Below, one piece after another: positions 1 through 9,124 of a stretch of 64,000 nt of DNA. The notes beneath the pieces are model-generated. The model saw only the letters and a program-made list of their open reading frames with translations. It made no database searches and had not been told where the DNA came from. Each line of letters starts with the position of its first letter. Positions within the stretch are counted from its first letter, which is position 1. Position numbers and translations under genes: made by a program. Location of the stretch: the NCBI GenBank assembly GCA_964606055.1, contig CAZSFA010000001.1:14634-78633 (forward strand), read 5' to 3'. This stretch comes from Roseitalea sp964606055. Lineage in GTDB: Bacteria; Pseudomonadota; Alphaproteobacteria; Rhizobiales; Rhizobiaceae.

Positions 1-1269
1 GTCGAAGACGCCGTCGTCGAAGCGTTCGAGCATCGACTGTTTGCCGACATTGGACGGCACCTGTCGGACATCGACGCCATCTTCCTCGTGCTGCACGGCG
101 CGATGGTCAGCCAATCCCGACAGGATGTCGAAGGCGAGATGATCAAGCGACTGCGAGAGCATCTGGGCGAACGTGCTTCTGATCTGCCGGTCGTTGGTGT
201 GCTCGACCTGCACGCCAACGTGTCGCAAGCCATGGTCGACAACTCCACGCTTCTGGTCGCCTACCGCGAAAACCCGCACAATGATGCGCGCCAGACCGCC
301 GTGCGTGCGACGCGCCTCCTCGCCGATCTCCTTGAGCGCCCGGGCACCGCGCAACTTCACCACCCGACCCCGTACATCCTGCCACCGGTCGGTGTCGGCT
401 CGGCCAACGAGCCCATGAAGAGCGTGCTGGCGAGCGCCCGCGCCATCGAGGCAACAGACCCCGACATCGTGTGCATCAACGTCATGGCCGGCTACTCCTA
501 TGCCGACATCGCCGATTGCGGTTTCAGCCTCAACTGCACGACGCGCGGCCCGATCGAACAGGCGGTCGCGCACCTGCGTTCGCTGCAAGACGTGTTGGAG
601 CGCAATCTTGAGGCCGCCTATCCACGCGATCACACGCTGGACGAGGCGCTGGCTCTGGCCGATGCGTCGCCTGCCGGCGAAGGCCCGGTGTTGCTTGTCG
701 AGCCTGCGGACAACATTGGCGGTGGCGCGCCGGGCGATGCAACCGGCGTTCTCGAACCTCTGTTGGCCACGGGCAGGACCGGTATCGTCGCCGCGATCAA
801 CGACCCCGAGGCGGTTGCAGCCTGCAGCAGCGCCGGCGTGGGCGGCGAAGTGACCGTGGAGATCGGCGGCAAGACCGACGCCCATCACGGCGCGCCCGTT
901 CGTTTCAAGGGCCATGTCCGGCACCTGTCCGATGGCGCGTTCGAACTGGAGAACCCGCATTCGCACATGGCATCGATGGGCGGCACACATATCCGTATGG
1001 GTGATTGCGCGGTCATCGCCAACGATCAGGCAACGGTCGTGTTGACCAGCAAGAAGACGGCGCCGATGGATCTGGGACACCTGCATTCGCAGGGCGTGCG
1101 GCCCGAAGATGCGGCCTTCGTGATCATCAAGGCCGCCGTCTCACACAAGGACGCTTACGACCCGATCGCCCGGGCAAGTTTCTATATCGATAGTCCGGGC
1201 CTGTGCACCAGCAATCTCAAACGCCTGCCTTACACCAACATCGGCGACAAGCGCATCGCTCTGGACTGA
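1..1269 (+). CDS. M81 family metallopeptidase (MlrC/microcystinase-like), 5' truncated
   Basis: The reading frame is open from base 1 to the TGA at 1267-1269, so the start codon lies upstream of the window; 422 residues are visible. An LHGAMV motif near residue 34 and DLHANV near residue 70 are typical of the M81 (MlrC) family of zinc-dependent peptidases/amidohydrolases, whose members are about 500 residues, so roughly 80 N-terminal residues are missing. The C-terminal half matches the second MlrC domain (GGGAPGDATGVLEPL region). Family members often sit beside Dpp-type importers and may hydrolyse small peptides or amides; the substrate here is unknown. It is followed after 6 bases by the sialidase-like gene. 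A second, complete M81 gene lies at 27921-29444. Confidence 0.85.
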   Translation, partial: VEDAVVEAFEHRLFADIGRHLSDIDAIFLVLHGAMVSQSRQDVEGEMIKRLREHLGERASDLPVVGVLDLHANVSQAMVDNSTLLVAYRENPHNDARQTAVRATRLLADLLERPGTAQLHHPTPYILPPVGVGSANEPMKSVLASARAIEATDPDIVCINVMAGYSYADIADCGFSLNCTTRGPIEQAVAHLRSLQDVLERNLEAAYPRDHTLDEALALADASPAGEGPVLLVEPADNIGGGAPGDATGVLEPLLATGRTGIVAAINDPEAVAACSSAGVGGEVTVEIGGKTDAHHGAPVRFKGHVRHLSDGAFELENPHSHMASMGGTHIRMGDCAVIANDQATVVLTSKKTAPMDLGHLHSQGVRPEDAAFVIIKAAVSHKDAYDPIARASFYIDSPGLCTSNLKRLPYTNIGDKRIALD

Positions 1270-1275
1270 CATACG

Positions 1276-2385
1276 ATGCATTTGACGGCTGAGGCACCCT
1301 TCACGATCTGGAAAAACCCCGCGCCGCTGCTGGTCAGCCGTCAGGCTGTGTTCCCCGGCGTGGTGCGGCTGCAAGACGCGACGCTGATCGCGCTTTTTGC
1401 CATCGGCCAGGCCTTTGATGCCACGGACCAGCGGATGCATGTCAGCCGCAGCGATGACGGTGGCGCGACATGGAGCGACCCGCGGCCGCTTTACCCCGGC
1501 GATCATCTCGCGCACCACGAATCGGAAACGCTCAAGCCCCTGCTTTTGACGGACGGTTCGCTGCTGGCAGCAGGTTACGGTTTCGTCCGGCCCGATGCGA
1601 TGACGCCGATCGTCGACCCGCAAACCGGCGCCGTCGCGCCGATGCGCAACAAGGTGAGCCGGTCGCACGATGGCGGCAGGACCTGGTCGCCAAGCGTGCC
1701 GTTTGAGGTCGAAGGTCGGCCACTCGAACTGTCGGGGCCCTGCATCCAATTGGCATCCGGCGCGATCATCGGCGCCGCGCCGCCCTTCCATCTCAGTGGA
1801 AACGGGCAGGAAGGCTGGCTCATCCGGTCCGATGATCAGGGCGCAAGCTGGAACCGGCAATCGGTGTTCTTTGCCGCGCCCGATGGCAACGTTGCGCCGT
1901 GGGAATGCCGGCTGGCCGATCTGGGCTCGAACCGGATTGCCGTCCTGTTCTGGGCTTATGACGCGGCTGCAGGCCAAAACCGCAACAACCATCTGGCGAT
2001 CTCGCGCGATGGAGGCGCAAGCTTCGCGCCGGCGATCGACACCGGCATTGCGGGACAGGCCGCCAACCTCATGTATCTGGGCGATGAACGGCTCCTGACC
2101 ATTCACTGTCATCGCGAGCCGCCGGTCTCCCTGACCGGGCGTGTGCTTCGGCTTGATACCGACGATCGCGTCACCGTCGAAGCCGAATGCCCGCTGCTCG
2201 CCGGCGGTAGCGCCGCATCGCAGGCGAACGCCGTCGATCAGTTCGCCAGCCTGTCATTCGGCCAACCGGGCTTGACGAACCTGGGCGATGGCGACTTCCT
2301 CGCCAGCTGGTGGCAGGTCGACGATGGCCAACACGTCATCAAGGCGTGCCGGCTTAAGCTGGGCGACGGAAAGACGCCCGCCTAA
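1276..2385 (+). CDS. Sialidase-like BNR/Asp-box repeat protein
   Basis: A 369-residue protein with at least four Asp-box (BNR) repeats: SRSDDGGATWSD at about residue 57, SRSHDGGRTWS at about 128, IRSDDQGASWNR at about 183 and ISRDGGASF at about 242. An N-terminal FPGVVRLQD segment resembles the start of the six-bladed sialidase propeller. No signal peptide is visible, so the protein is probably cytoplasmic and would act on imported material. The family includes exo-alpha-sialidases and related glycosidases. I did not verify the full arginine triad, so activity on sialic acid is inferred from fold and context. It lies in a tight + strand run with the M81 gene upstream and the MFS gene downstream. 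Confidence 0.75.
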   Translation: MHLTAEAPFTIWKNPAPLLVSRQAVFPGVVRLQDATLIALFAIGQAFDATDQRMHVSRSDDGGATWSDPRPLYPGDHLAHHESETLKPLLLTDGSLLAAGYGFVRPDAMTPIVDPQTGAVAPMRNKVSRSHDGGRTWSPSVPFEVEGRPLELSGPCIQLASGAIIGAAPPFHLSGNGQEGWLIRSDDQGASWNRQSVFFAAPDGNVAPWECRLADLGSNRIAVLFWAYDAAAGQNRNNHLAISRDGGASFAPAIDTGIAGQAANLMYLGDERLLTIHCHREPPVSLTGRVLRLDTDDRVTVEAECPLLAGGSAASQANAVDQFASLSFGQPGLTNLGDGDFLASWWQVDDGQHVIKACRLKLGDGKTPA

Positions 2386-2417
2386 CGCGTCCGCACCGGC
2401 AAACGGAGGAGGGATGA

Positions 2418-4688
2418 ATGTCCGGCATGCAGCCATCGGTCAGCCCACCGCCGAGCCAGCCGCAGAGCGACTACCACAAGCTGCGGCGGCTGCCGTTCCT
2501 GTATGGTTTCACGGTGCTCAACGGTGCCGCGGTCCTGTGCACGATTCAGGCGCCGCTGGCCCTGTTTTCGGCCGAACTCGGCCTCGGCGAGGACCAGATC
2601 GGCGTTCTGGTGGGGATCACACCGCTTTTTCAGGTTCTGGGCATTGCCGCCCTACCGATCATCACACGGTTCGGCAGTCGCATCGTGGCCGGCTCATCGC
2701 TGATCACCCGATACTTCTTCCTGTTTGCCTTGCTGGTGGCGCCCGCCTTCTCGGGCCAGCCAACCCTGGTCTTCCTTGTCATTCTGGCCGGGATCGCCGG
2801 GTTCTCGGTGATGCGCGCGATTGCCGAAGCGGCGATCGTTCCATGGTCACAGGAGTTCCTGCCCCGCGCCGTGCGCGGCCAAGTCTCCGGCCTGGTGGCG
2901 GTGGCCTTCGTCCCGGTCGCACTGATCGTTTCATGGCTCATCCAGCTATGGCTCGACGCCGGTAGCGGCATCGAACGCTTCTATCCGGTGTTCGTGACTG
3001 GCATCGTGATCGGCATCGCGGGAGCGGCGATGCTGTTCGGGCTGGGCGGCGGCGCGCCGCGCGAACGCAGCCAGGCCGGATTTGCCAGTTTCCGACGCCT
3101 GTCCGAACCGCTGGCCGACCGCAACTTCCTGACGTTCCTGTATTCGTCCGGCACACAATACCTGGTGTTCATTGCCGTGAACGTCTTCATGCTGTTGTTC
3201 TTCCGCGAGCGGCTTGGCATGAGCTCGGGCCAACTGGTTCTGATGGCCGCCTTCATGCCCGTGGGCGCGGCCATGGGCGCACTCGGCGCGGGATGGTTCG
3301 TTGACCGCTACGGTACCCGCGCCATGCGTCTGGCCTTGCAGACCATGCAGATCGCCATGCTGCTGGCGCTGCCCTTCGTGACGCCGGCGATGCCGGCGCT
3401 GGAGGTTGTTGTCGCCTGCGCTTTCCTTCTGTTCGGGCTGGCATTCCAGGGCTCGATCGCCGTCAGCAATGTCTACCTCCTCAACAACGTGCCTGCCTCC
3501 GCCAAGGAGAGCTACATGGCGCTGCACTACTCGGTCGACGGGCTGATCGGCGGCGGCATCACCTTCGCGGCCGGCTGGCTGCTGACCTGGCTTGCAGTCC
3601 ATCCCGTCACGTTCGGCGGGCAGATCTTCGGCAACTACGAGACGCTGTTCGTGATCGCTGCCGGCGTCACCGCCAGTTCGGCATTCGCCTTTTTCCTGCT
3701 GCGCGAAGACAACGCCATCTCAGTGCGCGACTTTGTCAGCCACATTGCCGGCGGCGGCACGTTGCGCGCGCTATGGGCGATTCAGGTCTACTCTACCGAA
3801 ACCTCAGAAGACCGACGCCGTGCGCTCGCCTACGGTTTCGGCAGCATCGGCAATCCTCTGGCGAAGGGCGAACTGCTCGACGCGCTGTCCGATCCAAGCT
3901 TTGACGTACGCCACGAGGCCATACTGTCGCTGGGCCATCTGTCCGCCGACCCGCAGATCGTCGCCGCGCTTGAGAGGGTTCTCGACTATGAAGGCCTGAC
4001 CGAACTGCAGTACGCCGCGCTCACATCGTTGGGTCGCCTGCGTGCCATTGCAGCCGTCGATCATGTCGCCAGCGTTGTGGGCGATCCCAACCCTTTGTTG
4101 CGCGCCCGCGCGATCCGAACCTTGGGCGAAATGCGGAGCCAGGCCCATCTGGCGGCGATCAGGAATCGTCTTGCCCATGACCCGGAGCGCGATTGCCGGC
4201 TTGCAGCGGTTTCCGCGCTCGGCAAACTCGCCGACCGCGACAGTTTCGACGCGCTGATCGGCACCTATCTCGAGCAGATCCGGGACGGCGACAATCCCGT
4301 GTCCGAGCCGCGCAGCAAGGTCGTGCTGCTCGCGCTTTCCAAGATCGCGTCGTGTGAGGAATCGTTCTCGCAGGTCTGGCGCCGCGAACAATCAGCCCCC
4401 GGCACGGCTCTGCCCGTCGTTCTTGAACGCATCGCCGCCGGCTTGCGAAGGCGCGGCCATGGCAGCGAAGGCGATCGCGTCCGCGCCCTGGTTGATGGTT
4501 CTCCGTCAGGCGACATGGCCCATATCCGGGATGAACTGGGCGCGTTGCGGTCGGTGATCGCAGCGCGCCGTCATGCCGATGTGCCGCTTGTGCTCAAACT
4601 GATCGATGCCGCCGTACCTTTATCGGAACCGCACCCCGCGCTGGTTGTGCTCCTCGCCGTGGCGATGCGGCGTGTCGTGCGCTGGTAG
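2418..4688 (+). CDS. MFS transporter fused to a C-terminal HEAT-repeat domain
   Basis: A 756-residue protein with two parts. Residues about 20-435 are a hydrophobic major facilitator domain with around 12 membrane segments. The rest is hydrophilic and contains HEAT-like helical repeats, for example DPSFDVRHEAILSLGHL near 491, NPLLRARAIRTLGEM near 556 and DPERDCRLAAVSALGKL near 588. Ordinary MFS permeases are about 400-450 residues, so the extra 300 residues are unusual. A strong ribosome binding site (GGAGGAGGGATGA) precedes the ATG. The transporter probably exchanges a small metabolite related to the preceding hydrolases. The HEAT part probably lies in the cytoplasm and could bind a protein partner; this is inference. 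The gene converges with 4709-5200. Confidence 0.85.
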   Translation: MSGMQPSVSPPPSQPQSDYHKLRRLPFLYGFTVLNGAAVLCTIQAPLALFSAELGLGEDQIGVLVGITPLFQVLGIAALPIITRFGSRIVAGSSLITRYFFLFALLVAPAFSGQPTLVFLVILAGIAGFSVMRAIAEAAIVPWSQEFLPRAVRGQVSGLVAVAFVPVALIVSWLIQLWLDAGSGIERFYPVFVTGIVIGIAGAAMLFGLGGGAPRERSQAGFASFRRLSEPLADRNFLTFLYSSGTQYLVFIAVNVFMLLFFRERLGMSSGQLVLMAAFMPVGAAMGALGAGWFVDRYGTRAMRLALQTMQIAMLLALPFVTPAMPALEVVVACAFLLFGLAFQGSIAVSNVYLLNNVPASAKESYMALHYSVDGLIGGGITFAAGWLLTWLAVHPVTFGGQIFGNYETLFVIAAGVTASSAFAFFLLREDNAISVRDFVSHIAGGGTLRALWAIQVYSTETSEDRRRALAYGFGSIGNPLAKGELLDALSDPSFDVRHEAILSLGHLSADPQIVAALERVLDYEGLTELQYAALTSLGRLRAIAAVDHVASVVGDPNPLLRARAIRTLGEMRSQAHLAAIRNRLAHDPERDCRLAAVSALGKLADRDSFDALIGTYLEQIRDGDNPVSEPRSKVVLLALSKIASCEESFSQVWRREQSAPGTALPVVLERIAAGLRRRGHGSEGDRVRALVDGSPSGDMAHIRDELGALRSVIAARRHADVPLVLKLIDAAVPLSEPHPALVVLLAVAMRRVVRW

Positions 4689-4708
4689 ACGGTCGACGGA
4701 TCAGCCGG

Positions 4709-5200
4709 CTATCGGCGCTCCGGCTTGCCCGGCCAGTCCATCGGGAGTTGCGCCTGCGCCTCGGCGTCGGCCGCCGCATCGGCGTCCATGAACACGCGCA
4801 TCACGCATTGCGGCCGCTTCCGGTCGATCACGTCGTAGACCAGGTGATAGCCCAGCTTGTCCATGATGGGGCCGATCCAGCCCGCGCAATGGTCGCAATA
4901 CCGGCCCATCGGCTCCGCGTCATTGTCGAGCACCTTGGTCAGGCTCGGGCATTTGTTCATGCGCAGTTCGAGCCGGTCTTCATTGCGCTCGATGTCGAGA
5001 TCGCAGTTTTCCTCGTCACGAATGTGGAGCCAGTACTCCTCCATCCCCGCCAATCCCTTCTCGCGAAACAGGTCCAGCGTGTGCTTTTCCTGATTTGCCG
5101 ATATGGCCAGCCAATAGTCTTGAAGGTCGGCTTCCGACTGCGCTTCGAGGAACTTGAAGACTTCGTTGTAGAACCGGGTGAAATGGTCGCTCGGGATCAT
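4709..5200 (-). CDS. Small Cys-containing protein, ATC-hydrolase-like, paralogue of the upstream gene
   Basis: A 163-residue protein. The segment NKCPSLTKVL...YCDHC...QC places cysteines at 84, 102, 105 and 132. The KCP...YC pattern recalls the L-2-amino-thiazoline-4-carboxylate hydrolase family, but the assignment is weak and the function should be treated as unknown. It shares the Cys spacing with the preceding gene (18 residues between the first two conserved Cys in both), so the two are paralogues. Its ATG overlaps the stop of 5197-5658 in an ATGA, making it the last gene of the nagA operon. No signal peptide is visible, so it is probably cytoplasmic. Confidence 0.7.
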   Translation of the reverse strand: MIPSDHFTRFYNEVFKFLEAQSEADLQDYWLAISANQEKHTLDLFREKGLAGMEEYWLHIRDEENCDLDIERNEDRLELRMNKCPSLTKVLDNDAEPMGRYCDHCAGWIGPIMDKLGYHLVYDVIDRKRPQCVMRVFMDADAAADAEAQAQLPMDWPGKPERR

Positions 5201-5658
5201 CGCTCTCGCTTCCGTATGATCTGCCGGCAGCTGCCTTCACCGGTGATCTCGGTGGTCACAGAGAACGGCGTACCTTCGGCCATGGCGGCATTGGTCACCG
5301 TCGTCTGGTCGCAGAACTGCGGCGAAACCGCACCGGTCAGCTTGCGCACATGCTCATAGGCCGGGCAGCGATTGACGGTCAGGACGATCGCGCCATCCTC
5401 TTCAACGGCGATCTCGAAGTCGGCATTCTCGCGCGTGAAGAAATGCCGCCAGTGGCGCACCAGTTCTTCCGCATCGCCTGCCATCAGATGGCGGCGCAGA
5501 TCCGCATAAACGTCCGTGCCGACACGCCGGAAGATGTCGTGCAGCGCATCGATGCCGTAGCGCTCGACGATGAAATCGATCGTCGTGTTGGTCGCGCCAT
5601 GGAAATCGAGATGCGTGTTGCCCTCGTCGTGATAGCGAAGGGGTTTGGCGTCGGTCAT
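5197..5658 (-). CDS. Small Cys-containing protein, paralogue of the downstream gene
   Basis: A 153-residue protein with NRCPAYEHV and QFCDQ motifs (Cys 98 and 116) and a third Cys at 144. The pattern matches C84, C102 and C132 of the neighbouring 4709-5200 product. It starts on an ATGA overlap with the nagA stop and ends on another ATGA overlap with its paralogue, so the three genes are translationally coupled. Resemblance to the ATC-hydrolase family suggests hydrolysis of a C-N or C-S bond, or a redox/metal role for the cysteines. Neither can be decided from sequence alone. Whether the pair forms a heterodimer is inference from co-expression and similarity. Confidence 0.7.
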   Translation of the reverse strand: MTDAKPLRYHDEGNTHLDFHGATNTTIDFIVERYGIDALHDIFRRVGTDVYADLRRHLMAGDAEELVRHWRHFFTRENADFEIAVEEDGAIVLTVNRCPAYEHVRKLTGAVSPQFCDQTTVTNAAMAEGTPFSVTTEITGEGSCRQIIRKRER

Positions 5659-6833
5659 GCGGCCCGCCGATAGCGTTCAACGCCGCCGACGATCGTCGCT
5701 TCGACCGCCAGCGTGTCGGCGTCGAGGAGAACGAAATCGGCCAGCTTGCCGGGCGCGATCGAACCCAGGTCATCCTCCATGCCCAAAACCCGCGCCGGCA
5801 CCAGACTGGTCGCATGGCTGGCCCGAACCAGGTCAGCGCCGCCCATCGCGATGTAGTTGCGCATCGCCTCATCCGGCGTCAGCGACGAGCCACACAGGCC
5901 TCCATTGCGATCGCGCACCGCCTTGCCCGGCGCGCTGCGGACCCAGTAGCCGGGATAGAACTCGAACTCGCGTCCCGGCGTCCCGGCATACTTCATGGCG
6001 TCCGTCTCGAGAAACACCCGATCAGCCGGCAATTGGGCGAGGATCGAAAGCAGCTTTGGATGCACATGGATGCCGTCGGAGACAACGCCCAGCGCCAGAC
6101 CCCGTTCGGCCATGACGGCGTCGATCAGCGAAAACACATGCACACCCGAACTGTCAGGTAAGGGGTCGGGCAGCACGTTGTAGATGTGCGTGACCGCGTT
6201 GATGCCCCAATCCAAGTAGTACGGAACGTCTTCCGGCGGGGCCTTGGAATGGCCCAGATGCAATGAAACGCCTTCGCTGGCCAACCGTCGGGCGAAGTCC
6301 TGCGTACCGGGGAGTTCCGGCGCCAGCGTCACCGCCCGCAAAAGGCCATCGGCAGCGTCGAGCAGATGGTCGGCCAGTTCAGCCGAAGGCAGGTCGAGGT
6401 TTTCCGGATTGTGCGCGCCGGGCATGCCGAAGCACGGACCTTCGCTGTGAAGCCCGAGCGCGCGCGCGCCGTCCGCATTCCGGCACTGTCCAGCCAGCGC
6501 GCTCAATGTCGGACCCGTCGCGTCCCTCGCCATGCAACCGATCGACGGAAGAAACCCAGTGGCGCCATGCGCCATCAGCATCTGCGAGGCCGATTGCACC
6601 GCACCCTGTTCTGCATCGGCGAACAGGTGCTCGCCCATACCGTGCTGCAGCAGGTCGATCATGCCCGGGTAGACGCAATGGCCCTGCCCGTCGATCCGTT
6701 CCCAGCCCTCAGCATCCGGTTCGCCGCGTTCGACAAAGCCCGCAATGCGCTCGCCATCGACGAGCAGATCGCATGCCTTCAGCCCGTCGCTTGCCACCAC
6801 GGTGACGTTGACCCATCTATGCTTGACTTGCAT
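5655..6833 (-). CDS. nagA: N-acetylglucosamine-6-phosphate deacetylase
   Basis: A 392-residue amidohydrolase-superfamily protein. HSEGP places the metal ligand Glu at 131, LGHSKA gives His195, THIYN gives His216 and LETDAM gives the catalytic Asp at about 278. The first three positions equal those of the E. coli enzyme. The family removes the acetyl group from GlcNAc-6-P to give GlcN-6-P and acetate in the cytoplasm, a step of amino-sugar and sialic acid breakdown. The N-terminal motif is DLLQHGMGE rather than the common NGxGG form, so a related N-acyl sugar phosphate is possible. It is first gene of a three-gene operon and divergent from the SDR/GntR operon. No nagB, nanE or nanK is visible in the window. 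Confidence 0.85.
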   Translation of the reverse strand: MQVKHRWVNVTVVASDGLKACDLLVDGERIAGFVERGEPDAEGWERIDGQGHCVYPGMIDLLQHGMGEHLFADAEQGAVQSASQMLMAHGATGFLPSIGCMARDATGPTLSALAGQCRNADGARALGLHSEGPCFGMPGAHNPENLDLPSAELADHLLDAADGLLRAVTLAPELPGTQDFARRLASEGVSLHLGHSKAPPEDVPYYLDWGINAVTHIYNVLPDPLPDSSGVHVFSLIDAVMAERGLALGVVSDGIHVHPKLLSILAQLPADRVFLETDAMKYAGTPGREFEFYPGYWVRSAPGKAVRDRNGGLCGSSLTPDEAMRNYIAMGGADLVRASHATSLVPARVLGMEDDLGSIAPGKLADFVLLDADTLAVEATIVGGVERYRRAA

Positions 6834-6897
6834 ACACCCGCCTTTATTATCATGTTATCATACTAACAGAGTAATTGTTTCCTGCAACGGAATTGTC
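6834..6897. promoter_or_regulatory. Divergent nagA / SDR-gntR promoter region with TGTTA-N6-TAACA operator
   Basis: This AT-rich 64-bp gap separates the nagA operon from the SDR-gntR operon. It holds the inverted repeat TGTTATCATACTAACA at 6853-6868 (TGTTA, six bases, TAACA). The same half-sites with the same spacing recur in the divergent promoter at 22962-22987. The neighbouring GntR regulator is the likely ligand; this is inferred from position and site recurrence. Confidence 0.6.
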
Positions 6898-7659
6898 ATG
6901 GCCAGCCAGTGCGTGTGCGTGACCGGGTCGACGCAAGGGATCGGCTATGGCGTCGCTGAGGCTTTTGCGCGAGAGGGCGCAAGGCTGATCATCAACTCGC
7001 ATCTGCAAGATGATACCGCAGCCAAGCGTTTGTCCGCGCTCACCGAAGTGCATTTCGTCAAGGCCGACCTGAGCACCGTGGTCGGCGCGCAAACGCTGAT
7101 CGACACCGCCTGGGACAAGTTGGGGCAACTCGACGCGCTGGTCTGCAATGCGGGCACGTTTCGCGATACCGAGTTCCTTGATCTCGACGAAGAAGCGGTC
7201 GATGCGACCTTCGACCTCAACATCAAAGGGCCGCTGTTCTGCGCGCAGGCATTCGCGCGGCGGGCGTCGGCCGCAGGACACAATGGCAGCATCATCCTGA
7301 CCGGTTCGACCAACTCGCTGGCCGCCGAACGAAACTCGGTTGCCTATGACGCGTCCAAGGGCGCGGTCCTGATGCTGGTGCGATCCCTGGCGGTCAGTCT
7401 GGCCCCACTCGGCATCCGCGTGAACGGCGTCGCTCCGGGGATCATCGAGACACCGCTGACCCGCCCTGGCCTGGACGCGGGCGAAACGCGACAGACACTG
7501 CGCCGCCAGATCCCGCTTGGACGAATCGGCATGCCTGATGATATCGGCGGAACGGCTGTGTTTCTGGCGTCGGATGCGGCGCGCTACATCACCGGCCAGA
7601 TGGTCTATGTCGACGGCGGAATACTGGCAATGCAGATGAATTGGGATGGCGCGGCATGA
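6898..7659 (+). CDS. SDR family NAD(P)-dependent oxidoreductase
   Basis: A 253-residue classical short-chain dehydrogenase: cofactor motif TGSTQGIG at residues 9-16, NAG at about 84-86, catalytic Ser near 138, Tyr150 and Lys154 (YDASK). It ends with the usual SDAARYITGQ...VDGG segment. The ATG at 6898 was chosen because the Rossmann strand begins immediately after it; in-frame codons upstream would run through the AT-rich promoter. It probably oxidises or reduces a sugar or sugar acid in the cytoplasm; the substrate is unknown. Its stop overlaps the start of the GntR gene (ATGA), so enzyme and regulator are co-translated. Confidence 0.88.
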   Translation: MASQCVCVTGSTQGIGYGVAEAFAREGARLIINSHLQDDTAAKRLSALTEVHFVKADLSTVVGAQTLIDTAWDKLGQLDALVCNAGTFRDTEFLDLDEEAVDATFDLNIKGPLFCAQAFARRASAAGHNGSIILTGSTNSLAAERNSVAYDASKGAVLMLVRSLAVSLAPLGIRVNGVAPGIIETPLTRPGLDAGETRQTLRRQIPLGRIGMPDDIGGTAVFLASDAARYITGQMVYVDGGILAMQMNWDGAA

Positions 7660-8648
7660 GCACCGATCTGGCGCCGCGCCATCTGCAATTGCGCGATTTT
7701 CTGTTCCGGCGCTGGAAGACCAACGGCGTCAAGGTTGGCGACCGGATCGAATCGCAAAACGAGATCACCAAACTCTGTGGTTTCTCGCTGATCACGGTCA
7801 CCAAGACGCTCAAGGACCTTGAAGCCGAGGGAATCATCCGGCGCCAGGTCGGCAAGGGGTCCTATCTTCTGCACGCGCCATGGGCGGCGCAGCACCACCG
7901 CGTCGGGCTGTTCTACAACCGCGATGTGGTCGGCGGCGGCATCTTCAACAACAGCTTCTACACCAAGCTCGTCATCGCCTTCGAGCAGATGGTGGTCTCG
8001 GAAGGCCACGAGTTCATCCTTGGCAGCTTCACCAACGACAAGATGCCCGAAGCCATCTGGGATGCGTTGGACGTGATCGTGCTCACATCGGTGACCGCTG
8101 ACACCGACCTGGCATTCCTGAGCCGCGCCACGAGCCAGATCAGCGTCATCGACGCCACGCTGGTCCATGACCGGGTGCACAGCTATCGCATCGATTACGC
8201 CCAAGCGTTCCGCCAGATGGTCGCCCACCTGAACGACCGTCCACGACGCTACCTGTACATCGACAGCGTCATTCCCTCCATCGAACAGCCGGTACGGCGT
8301 GATGCCGCCGAAAAAGCGGTGACCGACGTGGCCGGCAACAGTTTCGCCGCCGTTCGCGCCAACCAGGAAACCGGCCAGTTCGATGCAGCCGGCTTCGAAA
8401 GGGCGATTGCCGAATATCGGCCCGACATCGCCTTCGGCCACAGCCACGGTGCCTGGGCGCCGATCATCGAAAAACACCTGGCCCCCAATGGGAGCTTCTA
8501 CAGCTTTGCCCTCGACAGCGACGGGCCGGGCTTCGTCGTGCACACCAAGGATTGGATGCAGTCGGTCCTGCCATCGATCTACGCCAATCTGGACAACCGC
8601 AGGGCCAAAGGTGCGGTACATCAGTTCAGCGCCACGTTTCAGCCCTGA
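7656..8648 (+). CDS. GntR-family transcriptional regulator with sugar-binding-type effector domain
   Basis: A 330-residue protein. The N-terminal winged helix (ESQNEITKLCGFSLITVTKTL, residues about 32-53, then GIIRRQVGKGSYL) is of GntR type. The remaining 250 residues, from RVGLFYNRDVVGGG onward, resemble a LacI/periplasmic-binding-protein effector domain. This GntR plus LacI-like sensor architecture usually controls carbohydrate genes. The start is the ATG in the ATGA overlap with the SDR gene; an alternative start 15 bases upstream would lie inside the SDR. Likely targets are the TGTTA-N6-TAACA sites at 6853-6868 and 22967-22982. Confidence 0.85.
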   Translation: MSTDLAPRHLQLRDFLFRRWKTNGVKVGDRIESQNEITKLCGFSLITVTKTLKDLEAEGIIRRQVGKGSYLLHAPWAAQHHRVGLFYNRDVVGGGIFNNSFYTKLVIAFEQMVVSEGHEFILGSFTNDKMPEAIWDALDVIVLTSVTADTDLAFLSRATSQISVIDATLVHDRVHSYRIDYAQAFRQMVAHLNDRPRRYLYIDSVIPSIEQPVRRDAAEKAVTDVAGNSFAAVRANQETGQFDAAGFERAIAEYRPDIAFGHSHGAWAPIIEKHLAPNGSFYSFALDSDGPGFVVHTKDWMQSVLPSIYANLDNRRAKGAVHQFSATFQP

Positions 8649-8719
8649 CCGGCATCTGCCTTCTCCGATCCTAAACCAACCGCCAAGGGCGCCGACCGCC
8701 CGCACCAAAGGAAACCACG

Positions 8720-9118
8720 ATGCTTAAACTCGTCAATCGCGGCGCGCGCTCCAACCTGCCCTTCAGCCCGGGGATCATTGCCGGCGATGTCATGTTCGTA
8801 TCGGGACAGGCCTCGGTCGATCGCGAGGACGGACACATCATCACCGATACGTTCGAGGGCGAGGTTCGTCGTTCGATCGAGAACATGCAGGCCATCCTCG
8901 AAGCGGCCGGCCTGAGCCTCGATCACGTCGTCAACTGTCGCTGCTACGTGGCGCGCGAAGAGGACGTCGCCGAGCACAACCGCATCTACGCCGAATACTT
9001 CGCCGAGCCCCGCCCGACACGCTCAACGCTGGTCGGCGTGCTCGGCACGAAGCTGAAATACGAGATCGACTGCTTTGCCTATGTGAAGGCCACGCGCCAG
9101 CAGGCCGACGGCGCATGA
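8720..9118 (+). CDS. RidA family protein (reactive enamine/imine deaminase type)
   Basis: A 132-residue single-domain protein of the RidA/YjgF fold, with GDVMFVSGQ, a PTRST segment carrying the conserved arginine, and YEIDCFAYV at the C-terminus. Family members hydrolyse reactive enamines and imines released by PLP enzymes, or act as specific deaminases. A RidA gene suits a region rich in PLP enzymes (a D-threonine-aldolase-like enzyme and several aminotransferases). A good ribosome binding site (AAAGGAAA) precedes the ATG. It lies 71 bases after gntR on the same strand and converges with 9125-10408. Confidence 0.88.
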   Translation: MLKLVNRGARSNLPFSPGIIAGDVMFVSGQASVDREDGHIITDTFEGEVRRSIENMQAILEAAGLSLDHVVNCRCYVAREEDVAEHNRIYAEYFAEPRPTRSTLVGVLGTKLKYEIDCFAYVKATRQQADGA

Positions 9119-9124
9119 CGCGCG

